Shown here: positions 28,063-38,481 of the stretch, piece after piece
Layout: the number at the start of each line of letters is the position of its first letter
Numbering within the stretch: position 1 is the stretch's first letter
Origin: Mycobacterium scrofulaceum
Lineage (GTDB): Bacteria; Actinomycetota; Actinomycetes; Mycobacteriales; Mycobacteriaceae
Length of the DNA: 64,000 nucleotides
Reading direction: 5' to 3'
Assembly: GCF_001667885.1 (NCBI RefSeq)
Contig: NZ_LZJW01000019.1
Coordinates: 124,001 to 188,000 of the forward strand
Made by a program: the position numbers and the translations under genes
Notes under the pieces: generated by a model
Seen by the model: the letters and a program-made list of their open reading frames with translations, nothing else
The model's database searches: none
What the model was told of the DNA's origin: nothing

Positions 28063-28257
28063 TCACCACTGATCGCGCGGCACGTCGAAGTCGACGCACA
28101 GGGCCCGCCACACGTCGCGGGGCTCGACTCCGTCCTCGATCGCCTGCGCGGCGGTGCGGCCGTCGAAGCCGGTCAGCACATGATCCGCCAGCACCGAAGA
28201 CCCGTACGCCGCACCGAATCGCAGGACGACCCGCTCGTTGAATTCCGTTAGCCGCAC
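28063..28257 (-). CDS. DUF3046 family protein (Rv2738c-like)
   Basis: 64-residue cytosolic protein, MRLTEFNERVVLRFGAAYG... ending DVWRALCVDFDVPRDQW. The whole length is the DUF3046 domain, an actinobacterial family regularly found beside recA/recX. No catalytic motif is visible and the role is unknown. It is convergent with the small frameshifted ORF and lies 43 bp downstream of the DUF732 gene. Confidence 0.9.
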   Translation of the reverse strand: MRLTEFNERVVLRFGAAYGSSVLADHVLTGFDGRTAAQAIEDGVEPRDVWRALCVDFDVPRDQW

Positions 28258-28300
28258 GCCAGCAAGATACCCACCGCGCGCCGATCGGACACCGGGCGCG

Positions 28301-28609
28301 TCACCGCCAGCTGGCCGGCAGGTCGATCAGGTGGTTGGGGCAATAGTCCTGCACGGCCTCGGACATCGTGGTCCGCGCCCGTTGCGCCGACATCCGGGAG
28401 CGCAGCAGCATGAAGGCGTACTCGGCCGGCGCATAGCCCTGTTCGGCGGCGGTCGGGTCGTCCATCAACTGGCACGCCTGCTGCTCGTCGCCGGCGTCGG
28501 CGCAGGCGACGCCCGAACTGAACATCAGCGCGAGCAGCAGGCCGCCGGCCGCGATCGATTTCACTGCCTTCAATGGCGTTGCCCTCCCTTGCGCGGCCTT
28601 GGCCCTCAT
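28301..28609 (-). CDS. Secreted DUF732 protein
   Basis: 102-residue exported protein. A basic lead and hydrophobic stretch (AVKSIAAGGLLLALMFSSGVACADA) form a signal peptide, after which the mature part has the DUF732 pattern: a Cys near its start (QQACQLMDD), Y-A-P-A-E-Y, and a late Cys before the C terminus (QDYCPNHL), likely one disulfide. The ATG at 28609 overlaps the stop of the glycosyltransferase gene (ATGA), so the two are translationally coupled. An in-frame start at 28636 is less likely. Mycobacteria carry many DUF732 proteins of unknown role. Confidence 0.83.
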   Translation of the reverse strand: MRAKAAQGRATPLKAVKSIAAGGLLLALMFSSGVACADAGDEQQACQLMDDPTAAEQGYAPAEYAFMLLRSRMSAQRARTTMSEAVQDYCPNHLIDLPASWR

Positions 28610-29772
28610 CCGGTCAGAGCGAGCGCCTCGTGGCACACCCGCACCGGATCGGCCACACCGGCGATGCTAGCGGCGGCGGTCTGCGCGGCCCGCCGATATC
28701 GGGGCGACGACAGCACCTCGTTCACCGCGGCCACCAGCGCCTCGCCGGTCAGCGGCCGGACCAGCCGCCCGCTGCCCTGCCGGACCACCCGGTTCGCGAG
28801 CTCCCACTGATCCCCGCCGCCGGGCACCGCCACCAGCGGCACCCCCGCCAGCAGCGTCTTGGCCACCATGCCGTGCCCGCCGCCGCAGATCACCAGGTCG
28901 GCGTGCGTCAACAACTCGGCCTGGCTGCCCAGCCCGACCACCGCCCACGGGGGCACCGGCAGATCCGCCCCGCTCAGCCGGGAGACCACCAGCCGCGATC
29001 CGGCGGGCAGCGTCTCCCCCGGCCGCAGGTGGGCCAGGGCGACCTCGGCCAGGCCCTCGGTGCCGGTCGCGGCCGTCGACGGCGCCACCACCACCACGGG
29101 GCCCGAGCCCGCCGGGATGTCCAGCACCCGATCGGTCGGTTCGAAGTGCAGCGGGCCCACCACCACGGCCTCCGCGGGCCAGTCCGGCCGGGGGACCTCG
29201 AGGGCGGGCAGGGTCGCGATCAGCCGCCGCAGCGGGCCGGGGTCGTGGGCCGGCAGCCCGATCTCGACCCGCACCGCGGCGCGTTGCCGCAGGCCCGCGC
29301 GCCAGGACCGCGCGGTGAGCGCCCGCATCGTGGTGTCGCGGAGCCGGCCGCGAAGGCCGGTGCCCGGCGCCAGCCCGCTGCCGATCGGCGGCAATCCCTT
29401 CGAGGGCAAATACAGCGGATGCGGGTCGAGCTCGATCCAGGGGATGCCCAGCAGCTCGGCGGCCATGCCGCCGCCGGCGGTGATGACGTCGGACACCACC
29501 AGGTCGGGCGCCAGCTCGCGCAACGCCGGCACGTTGAGGACGGCCATCCGCGCGGCACGCCGATGGATGCGGGCGCCGGCGTCGACGTCCTGGTCGGTGG
29601 CCACCAGCCCGTCCAGCGGGGCGGCGTCGATGCCGGCGGCGCGGGCGGTGTCGATCCACTCGGCGCCGGTGAACAGCGTGGGTTGGTCACCGGCGCGGGC
29701 GAAGCGTTGGCTGAGCGCGATCGCGGGAAAGGAGTGCCCGGGATCCGGCCCGGCGACGACGGCGACGCGCAT
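28606..29772 (-). CDS. GT1-family glycosyltransferase (Rv2739c-like)
   Basis: Glycosyltransferase of the UDP-glycosyltransferase/MGT type, 388 residues, two Rossmann domains. The N-terminal acceptor domain begins MRVAVVAGPDPGHSFPAIALSQRF. The C-terminal donor domain has VVVAPSTAATGTEG and the nucleotide-sugar motif CGGGHGMVAKTLLAGVPLVAVPGGGDQWELANRV, where the usual HGG(A/S)GT reads GGGHGM. Orthologous by position to Rv2739c. Acceptor unknown; many mycobacterial relatives glycosylate lipids. Coupled to the DUF732 gene and divergent from ephG. Confidence 0.9.
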   Translation of the reverse strand: MRVAVVAGPDPGHSFPAIALSQRFARAGDQPTLFTGAEWIDTARAAGIDAAPLDGLVATDQDVDAGARIHRRAARMAVLNVPALRELAPDLVVSDVITAGGGMAAELLGIPWIELDPHPLYLPSKGLPPIGSGLAPGTGLRGRLRDTTMRALTARSWRAGLRQRAAVRVEIGLPAHDPGPLRRLIATLPALEVPRPDWPAEAVVVGPLHFEPTDRVLDIPAGSGPVVVVAPSTAATGTEGLAEVALAHLRPGETLPAGSRLVVSRLSGADLPVPPWAVVGLGSQAELLTHADLVICGGGHGMVAKTLLAGVPLVAVPGGGDQWELANRVVRQGSGRLVRPLTGEALVAAVNEVLSSPRYRRAAQTAAASIAGVADPVRVCHEALALTG

Positions 29773-29825
29773 CGGCCTTACCCTGCCACAACACGCGAGC
29801 GTGACGCTCGCCTACGCTGGCGATC

Positions 29826-30257
29826 ATGACCGAGCTGACCGGGACAACCGCTGCGAACACCCGCACGGTCGAGACCTTCCTGAACGCCCTGCAGGACGCC
29901 GATTACGACGCCGCCGACGCGGCACTGGACGACAACCTCGTCTACGAAAATGTCGGGCTGCCGACGATCCATGGCCGCGCCAGGGCCATGAAGCTGTTTC
30001 GCCAGATGGACGGCCGCGCCGCCTTCGAGGTGAAGATCCACCGCATCGCCGCCGACGGCGGGGCGGTGCTCACCGAACGCACCGACGCCCTGATCTTCGG
30101 CCCGGTGCGGCTGCAGTTCTGGGTGTGCGGGGTGTTCGAGGTGCATGACGGACGAATCACGTTGTGGCGCGACTATTTTGACTTCTTCGACATGTTGAAG
30201 GCCACCATTCGCGGCCTGGCGGCGGTGGTGCTGCCGTCGTTGAAGGCGACGTTCTAG
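29826..30257 (+). CDS. ephG: Limonene-1,2-epoxide hydrolase-family protein EphG
   Basis: 143-residue epoxide hydrolase of the small SnoaL-like cone fold. The Asp-Arg-Asp catalytic set typical of limonene epoxide hydrolases is visible in LTERTDALIF and LWRDYFD. The N-terminal helices (TVETFLNALQDADYDAADAAL) match the family. In M. tuberculosis, Rv2740 (EphG) is characterised as active on lipid- or sterol-like epoxides. It ends 4 bp into the convergent pspM gene, so the PE_PGRS47 gene found here in M. tuberculosis is absent. Confidence 0.93.
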   Translation: MTELTGTTAANTRTVETFLNALQDADYDAADAALDDNLVYENVGLPTIHGRARAMKLFRQMDGRAAFEVKIHRIAADGGAVLTERTDALIFGPVRLQFWVCGVFEVHDGRITLWRDYFDFFDMLKATIRGLAAVVLPSLKATF

Positions 30258-31063
30258 CTGGCTCCGCGCAGACCGCCGAGTTCGTCGAACGCCTGCGCCC
30301 AGCCGACCAGGCGGTCGGTGGCCCCGGTCAGCTCGGCGCGGTAGCGCTGCGAGGCCGCCAACTGATCGCCGTTGGCGGAGGACACCAATTGCGCTGCGGC
30401 GGTGACCATTTCGTTGTACTGGCGAACACCGGCGCTCAGCTGCGCGGTGAACGCGTTGATGGTGGGCACCAGATACGTCCGCGATGATTCGCTGGACTGC
30501 GCCGCCCGCTCCATCGACACCACTTCCGCGGCGGTGGCCGCCATGGCCGCCGAGGTCTTGCTGGCCGCCGAGGTCAGGTCGCGTATCTCGGCGGTCGGCA
30601 GCATCGATCCGCGCTCGATCACGTTCAGCAGCGAGAGGAATCCGCGCTCGGAGGCACCCAGCGCGTACATCGCGGGCCGCGCCGCCGAGCCGGGCGGCGG
30701 CAGCCGTCGCACGTTCGCCGGCCGGGGCGTGGGCAGCGGCTCGGAACGCAACCACCGGTAGCGCAGCAACAGCAGCGTCGCCGGGACGGCCATGATGACC
30801 GCGACGGCGCCGGTGATCTCCAGCAGCAGCGCGAACCACCCCCACGCCGCGAGCAGCATCGTCACCGCCGCCCAGAACACGCAGCCGACGGCGAATATCA
30901 GGCCCCATCGCAGCGCGCGGCGACGCCGACGCAACAGCCGCGCACGGGGATCCGCTGCGGCGCTGAGCTTTTGGGCTACCAGGTCGGACAGGTCGGCGGC
31001 GGTGGCCAATCCACGCCCCAGCAACGTGCGCCAGAGCCCACCCCGTGTCTCGCTCACCGCCAC
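30254..31063 (-). CDS. pspM: Phage-shock membrane protein PspM (Rv2743c-like)
   Basis: 269-residue membrane protein. A basic N terminus (LLRRRRRALRWG) precedes a pair of membrane segments (LIFAVGCVFWAAVTMLLAAW and FALLLEITGAVAVIMAVPATLLLL), followed by a long helical cytoplasmic domain rich in Ala/Ser. In M. tuberculosis, Rv2743c (PspM) partners PspA and ClgR in the envelope-stress system with PspN (Rv2742c). Here it is the last gene of clgR-pspA-pspM, overlapping convergent ephG by 4 bp, so pspN is missing. Starts at GTG 31063, 12 bp after pspA. Confidence 0.88.
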   Translation of the reverse strand: MAVSETRGGLWRTLLGRGLATAADLSDLVAQKLSAAADPRARLLRRRRRALRWGLIFAVGCVFWAAVTMLLAAWGWFALLLEITGAVAVIMAVPATLLLLRYRWLRSEPLPTPRPANVRRLPPPGSAARPAMYALGASERGFLSLLNVIERGSMLPTAEIRDLTSAASKTSAAMAATAAEVVSMERAAQSSESSRTYLVPTINAFTAQLSAGVRQYNEMVTAAAQLVSSANGDQLAASQRYRAELTGATDRLVGWAQAFDELGGLRGAS

Positions 31064-31075
31064 GACACCACCCGG

Positions 31076-31906
31076 CTACTGGCCAAAGGGTTTCTCGGTG
31101 GCCGCGCCCCCGGTCGTCTCGGCGGGTGCGGGAGCCGCCTGCGGCGTGGCCCCGGCGGCGGGCGTTCCGCCGGTGGGCAACGCTTCGCCGCGCATCGACG
31201 CGCGGATCTGCTCGAGCCGGGAATGACCGGCCATCTGCACGCCGGCCTGCTCGACCTCGAGCATGCGGCCCTGCACCGAGCTCTGCGCGAGCTCGGCCGA
31301 TCCGATCGCGTTGGCGTAGCGGCGTTCGATCTTGTCGCGCACCTCGTCGAGGCTGGGCACGTTGCCCGGCGCGGCGATCTCGCTCATCGAGCGCAGCGAG
31401 GCGCTCACCTGTTCCTGCATCTTCGCCTGCTCGAGCTGGCTGAGCAGCTTGGTGCGCTCGGCGATCTTCTGCTGCAGCACCATCGCGTTCTGCTCAACCG
31501 CCTTCTTGGCCTGGGCGGCCGCGGCCAGCGCCTGGTCGTGCAGCGTCTTGAGGTCCTCGACGCTCTGCTCGGCGGTCACCAGCTGGGCCGCGAACGCCTC
31601 GGCGGCGTTGTTGTACTCGGCGGCCTTGGCGGCGTCCCCGGCGGCGGTGGCCTGGTCGGCCAGCGTCAGCGCCTGACGGACGTTGACCTGCAGTTTTTCA
31701 ATGTCGGCGAGTTGCCGGTTCAGCCGCATCTCGAGTTGACGCTGGTTGCCGATCACCTGGGCGGCCTGCTGGGTCAGCGCCTGATGCGTGCGTTGCGCCT
31801 CCTCGATGGCCTGCTGGATCTGCACCTTGGGGTCGGCGTGCTCGTCGATCTTCGCGTTGAACAGCGCCATCAGGTACTTCCACGCTTTGACGAACGGATT
31901 GGCCAT
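31076..31906 (-). CDS. pspA: Phage-shock protein PspA (35-kDa antigen)
   Basis: 276-residue PspA/IM30 family protein, almost entirely coiled coil. The amphipathic N-terminal helix ([21 protein letters not shown]) binds stressed membrane. Helices with [25 protein letters not shown] and [20 protein letters not shown] follow, then a 40-residue Pro/Ala/Thr-rich mycobacterial tail. It protects the inner envelope and, in mycobacteria, inhibits ClgR. Gene order clgR-pspA-pspM is the standard operon. ATG 31906 has GGAG nine bases upstream. Confidence 0.96.
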   Translation of the reverse strand: MANPFVKAWKYLMALFNAKIDEHADPKVQIQQAIEEAQRTHQALTQQAAQVIGNQRQLEMRLNRQLADIEKLQVNVRQALTLADQATAAGDAAKAAEYNNAAEAFAAQLVTAEQSVEDLKTLHDQALAAAAQAKKAVEQNAMVLQQKIAERTKLLSQLEQAKMQEQVSASLRSMSEIAAPGNVPSLDEVRDKIERRYANAIGSAELAQSSVQGRMLEVEQAGVQMAGHSRLEQIRASMRGEALPTGGTPAAGATPQAAPAPAETTGGAATEKPFGQ

Positions 31907-32034
31907 GAGTGAGCTCCACCTTCGCTTCTTGTAGGCCGGATGGTCCCGGGATGGGCCGTCGCTTGTCGCTCAATTTAATGGGTCGGCGCCGATCGCCCTA
32001 CCCCTAGCGGCCGATCCTTGCGCCCGGGTGTCGC

Positions 32035-32385
32035 TCAGGCGATGGCCAGCGAGGCCACCGGCGGGATGACGACCTTGGTCTCGGCGTCGATGCTGGGGCC
32101 GCGCGGCCCCTCGGCCGGCGCGCTGTGGGCCAGGCGCTCGCGGGCCCGTTCCTCGCCCGCCATCCGCTCGCCGGCGTCGGTCAGCACCGACGACAGCGGG
32201 ACCTGTAACGCCTCGCAGATCGCATTGAGCAGTTCGCTGGACGGTTCCTTGCGCCCGCGCTCCACCTCGGACAGGTACCCGAGGCTCACCCGCGCCGAAT
32301 CGGAGACCTCGCGCAGCGTCCGGCCCTGCGTCATGCGGGCCTCACGCAGCACGTCCCCGATGACCTCGCGCACTAATGACGGCAT
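32035..32385 (-). CDS. clgR: Transcriptional activator ClgR
   Basis: 116-residue Cro/C1-type helix-turn-helix activator of clp protease and psp genes. The HTH covers about residues 18-72 ([32 protein letters not shown]). The C terminus ends ASLAIA, a nonpolar ssrA-like tail that would explain the known Clp-dependent turnover of ClgR. ATG 32385 has GGAGG eight bases upstream and matches the family start; an in-frame start at 32421 is rejected. A SigE-type promoter lies at 32456-32482, so envelope stress would pass SigE to ClgR to PspA. Confidence 0.94.
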   Translation of the reverse strand: MPSLVREVIGDVLREARMTQGRTLREVSDSARVSLGYLSEVERGRKEPSSELLNAICEALQVPLSSVLTDAGERMAGEERARERLAHSAPAEGPRGPSIDAETKVVIPPVASLAIA

Positions 32386-32455
32386 TCCTGCCCTCCTTCG
32401 TCCAGTCAGCCTGCCCGGCACGGATCGACCGCGACTGCAGGCCCTTACAGGGTGA

Positions 32456-32482
32456 AACGCGGGCGGCGGGGTGTTGGTTCCC
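32456..32482 (-). promoter_or_regulatory. SigE-type promoter of clgR-psp operon
   Basis: Minus strand: GGGAAC (32482-32477), 17 bases, CGTT (32459-32456). Element sequences and spacing are identical to the sigB promoter at 542-568. SigE dependence of clgR is known in M. tuberculosis. Confidence 0.78.
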
Positions 32483-32499
32483 GTTCGGCGATCCCAGAA

Positions 32500-33099
32500 T
32501 CAGTCGGGTGTCCGGCGCACTTCCCGCACGGTCGAGACCACATAGTCGATGCCGGTGACGATGGTCAGCAGGATGGCCACACCCATCACCACCGCCGCCG
32601 CCACCCGCAGCGGGCCCGACAGCGGCAGGATGAACAGGCCGATTGCCACCGCCTGCACCACGGTTTTGACTTTGCCGCCCCAGCTGGCCGGGATGACCCC
32701 GCGGCGGATCACGGCCAGCCGCAGCACGGTCACCCCGAACTCGCGGGCCAGGATCAGCACGGTGACCCACCAGGGCAGGTCGCCGAGCATCGACAGGCCG
32801 ATCAGCGCCGATCCGACCAGCGTCTTGTCCGCGATCGGATCGACGAACGCCCCGAATTCGGTTGCCATGCCGTAGTTGCGGGCCAGCAGCCCGTCCAACC
32901 GATCGGTGATGCAGGCCAGCGCGAAAATCACGAACGCCACGATCCGGAAGGCGGCGTCGTGACCGTCCTTGGCGAACAGCGCGAGCAGGAAGATCGGAAC
33001 CAACACCAGCCGCAGCAGTGTGAGGGTGTTGGCGAGGTTGGCGATGTGGACGCGGCCCGGCGGTCCCATCAACGGACCCGTTTGCGGCTGCCCCGACAC
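32500..33099 (-). CDS. pgsA3: CDP-alcohol phosphatidyltransferase PgsA3
   Basis: 199-residue integral membrane enzyme, annotated as a phosphatidylglycerophosphate synthase. The CDP-alcohol signature D-G-x2-A-R-x8-G-x3-D-x3-D is complete in DRLDGLLARNYGMATEFGAFVDPIADK at residues about 62-88. Several hydrophobic helices surround it (LANTLTLLRLVLVPIFLLALF, IVAFVIFALACI, VTVLILAREFGVTVL). GTG 33099 follows a TATTCT -10 box by 6 bp, so the mRNA is probably leaderless. It precedes clgR and is divergent from argA. Confidence 0.9.
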   Translation of the reverse strand: MSGQPQTGPLMGPPGRVHIANLANTLTLLRLVLVPIFLLALFAKDGHDAAFRIVAFVIFALACITDRLDGLLARNYGMATEFGAFVDPIADKTLVGSALIGLSMLGDLPWWVTVLILAREFGVTVLRLAVIRRGVIPASWGGKVKTVVQAVAIGLFILPLSGPLRVAAAVVMGVAILLTIVTGIDYVVSTVREVRRTPD

Positions 33100-33105
33100 G
33101 GCATC

Positions 33106-33111
33106 AGAATA
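33106..33111 (-). promoter_or_regulatory. -10 box of pgsA3, leaderless
   Basis: TATTCT on the minus strand ends 6 bp before the GTG start at 33099, placing transcription start on or next to the start codon. Confidence 0.5.
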
Positions 33112-33144
33112 ACTGTTGACCAGCGCACCCGTTCCCGATGCCGA

Positions 33145-33150
33145 TACTGT
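33145..33150 (+). promoter_or_regulatory. -10 box of argA, leaderless
   Basis: TACTGT ends 5 bp before GTG 33156. It lies downstream of the in-frame ATG at 33138, which argues that GTG 33156 is the true argA start. Confidence 0.5.
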
Positions 33151-33155
33151 TAGCC

Positions 33156-33665
33156 GTGACCGATAGTTCGCAGGACTGCTTGGTGCGACGCGCGCGGACC
33201 TCCGACGTTCCCGCGATCAAACAACTCGTCGACACCTACGCCGGCAAGATCCTGCTCGAGAAGAACCTGGTGACGCTGTACGAGGCCGTCCAGGAATTCT
33301 GGGTGGCCGAATCCGAGGGCGCGGTGGTCGGATGCGGCGCGCTGCACGTGATGTGGTCGGATCTGGGCGAGATCCGCACCGTCGCGGTCGATCCGGCGAT
33401 GACGGGCCATGGTGTCGGCCACGCGATCGTCGACCGGTTGCTGGAGGTCGCGCGCGAGCTGCAGCTCAAGCGGCTGTTCGTGCTCACATTCGAGACCGAG
33501 TTCTTCGCCAAGCACGGGTTCACCGAGATCGAGGGGACGCCGGTGACCGCGGAGGTGTTCGAGGAGATGTGCCGCTCCTACGACATCGGTGTCGCGGAGT
33601 TTCTGGACTTGAGCTACGTCAAGCCCAACATTCTGGGCAATTCCCGCATGCTGCTGGTGCTGTAG
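33156..33665 (+). CDS. argA: GNAT L-amino-acid (glutamate) N-acetyltransferase ArgA
   Basis: Acetylates glutamate in the first step of arginine synthesis. It is a stand-alone GNAT domain of about 169 residues, unlike the long E. coli ArgA. The acetyl-CoA loop is VDPAMTGHGVGHAIVDRLLEVAREL, with upstream strand VVGCGALHV and downstream LFVLTFETEFFAKHGF. The C terminus (LSYVKPNILGNSRMLLVL) is typical of the Rv2747 group, shown to use Glu/Gln. GTG 33156 is chosen over ATG 33138 on promoter position. Divergent from pgsA3; convergent with ftsK across a stem-loop. Confidence 0.93.
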   Translation: MTDSSQDCLVRRARTSDVPAIKQLVDTYAGKILLEKNLVTLYEAVQEFWVAESEGAVVGCGALHVMWSDLGEIRTVAVDPAMTGHGVGHAIVDRLLEVARELQLKRLFVLTFETEFFAKHGFTEIEGTPVTAEVFEEMCRSYDIGVAEFLDLSYVKPNILGNSRMLLVL

Positions 33666-33667
33666 CC

Positions 33668-33729
33668 CGCCGAACGTGCTCTCATGGCGAGATTTCGGCC
33701 ATTTTGTCGCCCTCAGAGCACGCTCGGCG
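33668..33729. terminator. Bidirectional stem-loop between argA and ftsK
   Basis: Outer arms 33669-33682 (GCCGAACGTGCTCT) and 33715-33728 pair at 13 of 14 positions, plus one more flanking pair. An inner GGCGA/TCGCC stem (33686-33690 with 33707-33711) extends the structure. It lies in the gap between convergent genes, so it probably ends both transcripts. Confidence 0.7.
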
Positions 33730-33742
33730 CTAGTCGTCGGCG

Positions 33743-36238
<2,496 letters not shown>

Positions 36239-36416
36239 GTCGGCAAGGGTAGTCGCATCGACATCATCTGCACCACCCGCCACACTGGTAACGGTTTGGT
36301 CATGTGACCCATCTGACGGGTGGCCCGCGAGGCCGTTTGAGTAGGGTGGACAACCGGTGACCCAGGTAACAAAGTCATGCACGTCACCCACCCCGTGAGC
36401 CCCAGGAGGCCCCAGC

Positions 36417-36731
36417 ATGCCCGTCGTCGTCGTTGCCACCATGACCGTCAAACCGGAATCGGTCGACACAGTCCGCGACATCCTCACGCAGGCGGTGGAG
36501 GAAGTGCACAACGAACCGGGCTGCCAGTTGTACTCCCTGCACCAGTCGGGTGAGACCTTCGTCTTCGTCGAACAATGGGCCGACCCCGAGGCGCTCAAGG
36601 CCCACAGCACCGCGCCCGCCGTCACCAAGATGTTCACCGCGGCCGGCGACCACCTCGCCGGGGCGCCGGACATCAAGATGCTGCAGCCCGTTCCCGCCGG
36701 GGACCCGGACAAGGGTCAGCTGCGGTCCTGA
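36417..36731 (+). CDS. Antibiotic biosynthesis monooxygenase (ABM) domain protein (Rv2749-like)
   Basis: 104-residue ferredoxin-like ABM-domain protein: [25 protein letters not shown], then [11 protein letters not shown] and [20 protein letters not shown]. These small dimeric proteins include cofactor-free monooxygenases and heme-degrading enzymes, but no heme-ligand set is obvious. AGGAGG lies eight bases upstream of ATG 36417. Its stop TGA shares one base with the ATG of the next SDR gene, so they are translationally coupled. Confidence 0.9.
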   Translation: MPVVVVATMTVKPESVDTVRDILTQAVEEVHNEPGCQLYSLHQSGETFVFVEQWADPEALKAHSTAPAVTKMFTAAGDHLAGAPDIKMLQPVPAGDPDKGQLRS

Positions 36732-37549
36732 TGACCCGGCCACTCGAGGGCAAGGTCGCCTTCATCACCGGCGCGGCGCGCGGCCAGGGGCGAGCGCACG
36801 CGGTGCGGCTGGCCTCCGACGGCGCGGACATCATCGCGGTCGACCTGTGCGACCAGATCGCCAGCGTCCCCTATCCGCTGGCCACCGAGGAAGACCTCGC
36901 GCAGACCGTCAAACTGGTCGAGGACACGGGCTCGCGCATCGTGGCCGCTCGTGGCGACGTCCGCGACCGCGCGTCGCTGTCGGCCGCCCTGCAGGCCGGC
37001 CTCGACGAGTTCGGCCGGCTCGACATCGTCGTCGCCAACGCCGGCATCGCGCCGATGCAGTCCGGTGACGACGGCTGGCGCGATGTCATCGACGTCAACC
37101 TCACCGGCGTCTACAACACCATCAAGGCCGCCATCCCGACCATGGTCAAGCAGGGCACCGGGGGCTCGATCGTGCTGATCAGTTCGAGCGCCGGCCTGGC
37201 CGGCGTCGGCAGCCCGGACGCCGGTTCGGTGGGGTATGCCGCCGCCAAACACGGCGTGGTGGGGTTGATGCGGGTGTATGCGAATCTGCTTGCAACGCAG
37301 TACATTCGGGTCAACTCGATACACCCCTCGGGTGTCGAGACCCCGATGATCAACAACGAGTTCACCCGGGAGTGGCTGGCCAAGATGGCCGCCGCGACCG
37401 ACACGCCCGGCGCCATGGGCAACGCCATGCCGGTGGAGGTGCTGGACGTCGAGGACGTCGCCAACGCGGTGGCGTGGCTGGTGAGCGACCAGGCCCGCTA
37501 CATCACCGGCGTGACGTTGCCGGTGGATGCGGGCTTCCTGAACAAGTAG
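36731..37549 (+). CDS. Mycofactocin-type short-chain dehydrogenase (Rv2750-like)
   Basis: 272-residue SDR oxidoreductase. The nucleotide motif [22 protein letters not shown], catalytic Ser in ISSSAGLAG and Tyr/Lys in GYAAAKHG are present. The GAARGQGR signature and the insert after the second strand ([21 protein letters not shown]) mark the mycofactocin-associated SDR subfamily, whose NAD is bound without exchange and whose electrons pass to mycofactocin. Substrate unknown. Translationally coupled to the ABM gene (TGATG overlap) and followed after 4 bp by the methyltransferase gene. Confidence 0.9.
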   Translation: MTRPLEGKVAFITGAARGQGRAHAVRLASDGADIIAVDLCDQIASVPYPLATEEDLAQTVKLVEDTGSRIVAARGDVRDRASLSAALQAGLDEFGRLDIVVANAGIAPMQSGDDGWRDVIDVNLTGVYNTIKAAIPTMVKQGTGGSIVLISSSAGLAGVGSPDAGSVGYAAAKHGVVGLMRVYANLLATQYIRVNSIHPSGVETPMINNEFTREWLAKMAAATDTPGAMGNAMPVEVLDVEDVANAVAWLVSDQARYITGVTLPVDAGFLNK

Positions 37550-37553
37550 TCGA

Positions 37554-38417
37554 ATGGCACGAAACCGCGCAGCGCAGACCGCCTTTGGACCGATGGTGCT
37601 GGCCGCCGTCGAACAGAACGAGCCACCGAGCCGCCGACTGGTCGACGACGACCTGGCGGAACTTTTCCTGCCGGCGCCGCTGCGGTTGCTCGTCGCGGCG
37701 ACGCGCGTCCGGCCCGTGCGGCGCTTGATGATGCGCGGATCGGAGTGGTCGGGCCGCGGGCTGTGGGCGAACCTGGCCTGCCGCAAGCGCTTTACCGGCG
37801 ACAAGCTGGCCGAGGCGCTCGACGGGATCGACGCGGTCGTCATACTCGGCGCCGGACTGGATACCCGTGCCTACCTGTTGACCCGGCAGATTCGCATCCC
37901 CGTCTTCGAGGTCGACCTGCCCGTCAACGTCGCCCGGAAGGTCAAGACGGTCCTACGGGTGCTGGGTGGCCCGCCGATGTCGGTCCGGCAGGTGGCGCTG
38001 GACTTGGAGCGCGACGACCTGCTCACCGCCCTGGCCGAGCACGGCTATCGCACCGACTACCGGGCCTTCTTCATCTGCGAGGGCGTCACGCAGTACCTGA
38101 GCGAGGCCACCGTCCGACGGACGCTGGAGGGGCTGCGCGCGGCCGCGCCGGGCAGTCGTCTGGTATTCACCTACGTCCGGCGGGATTTCATCGAAGGCAA
38201 GAACCGGTACGGCACCCGGACGCTCTATCACAGCGTCCGGCGGTTGTGGCGCTTCGGTTTACAGCCCGATGAGGTCGGCGCGTTCATCGGGGATTACGGC
38301 TGGCGGCTGCTGGAGCAGGCTGGCCCCGACGAGCTCGTCCAGCGCTACGTGGAGCCGACCGGTCGCAAACTCAAGGCTTCGCAACTGGAATGGTCGGCCT
38401 ACGCGGAGAAGTTGTAG
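37554..38417 (+). CDS. LCM-type SAM-dependent methyltransferase (Rv2751-like)
   Basis: 287-residue methyltransferase of the leucine-carboxyl-methyltransferase (PPM1/TIGR00027) group that is expanded in mycobacteria. The SAM-binding motif is VVILGAGLDTRAYLL at about residues 92-106, followed by acidic FEVDLP and the downstream FFICEGVTQYL. The C-terminal part has the usual RDFIEGKNRYG. Last gene of the ABM-SDR-methyltransferase operon (4-bp gap). The substrate is unknown. Confidence 0.88.
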   Translation: MARNRAAQTAFGPMVLAAVEQNEPPSRRLVDDDLAELFLPAPLRLLVAATRVRPVRRLMMRGSEWSGRGLWANLACRKRFTGDKLAEALDGIDAVVILGAGLDTRAYLLTRQIRIPVFEVDLPVNVARKVKTVLRVLGGPPMSVRQVALDLERDDLLTALAEHGYRTDYRAFFICEGVTQYLSEATVRRTLEGLRAAAPGSRLVFTYVRRDFIEGKNRYGTRTLYHSVRRLWRFGLQPDEVGAFIGDYGWRLLEQAGPDELVQRYVEPTGRKLKASQLEWSAYAEKL

Positions 38418-38440
38418 GACGGGTTGGACCTCGATGGTGG

Positions 38441-38481
38441 CGACCCGCTTCGCCCGGCTCCGCCGCGCTCGCGATCGCCAC
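38441..38481 (-). repeat. Dispersed copy of the thyA-upstream repeat core
   Basis: Read on the minus strand, GGCGATCGCGAGCGCGGCG then AGCCGGGCG matches the core of the 56-bp unit at 47903-48070 at about 35 of 40 positions. It sits in the 63-bp gap between the methyltransferase and rnj stops. Confidence 0.6.

Noticed and set aside
36239..36712. N-terminal extension of ftsK by 158 codons
   Set aside because: Runs antisense through the ABM gene start; MANKTAARSKARTSR at 36238 matches the mycobacterial FtsK start.
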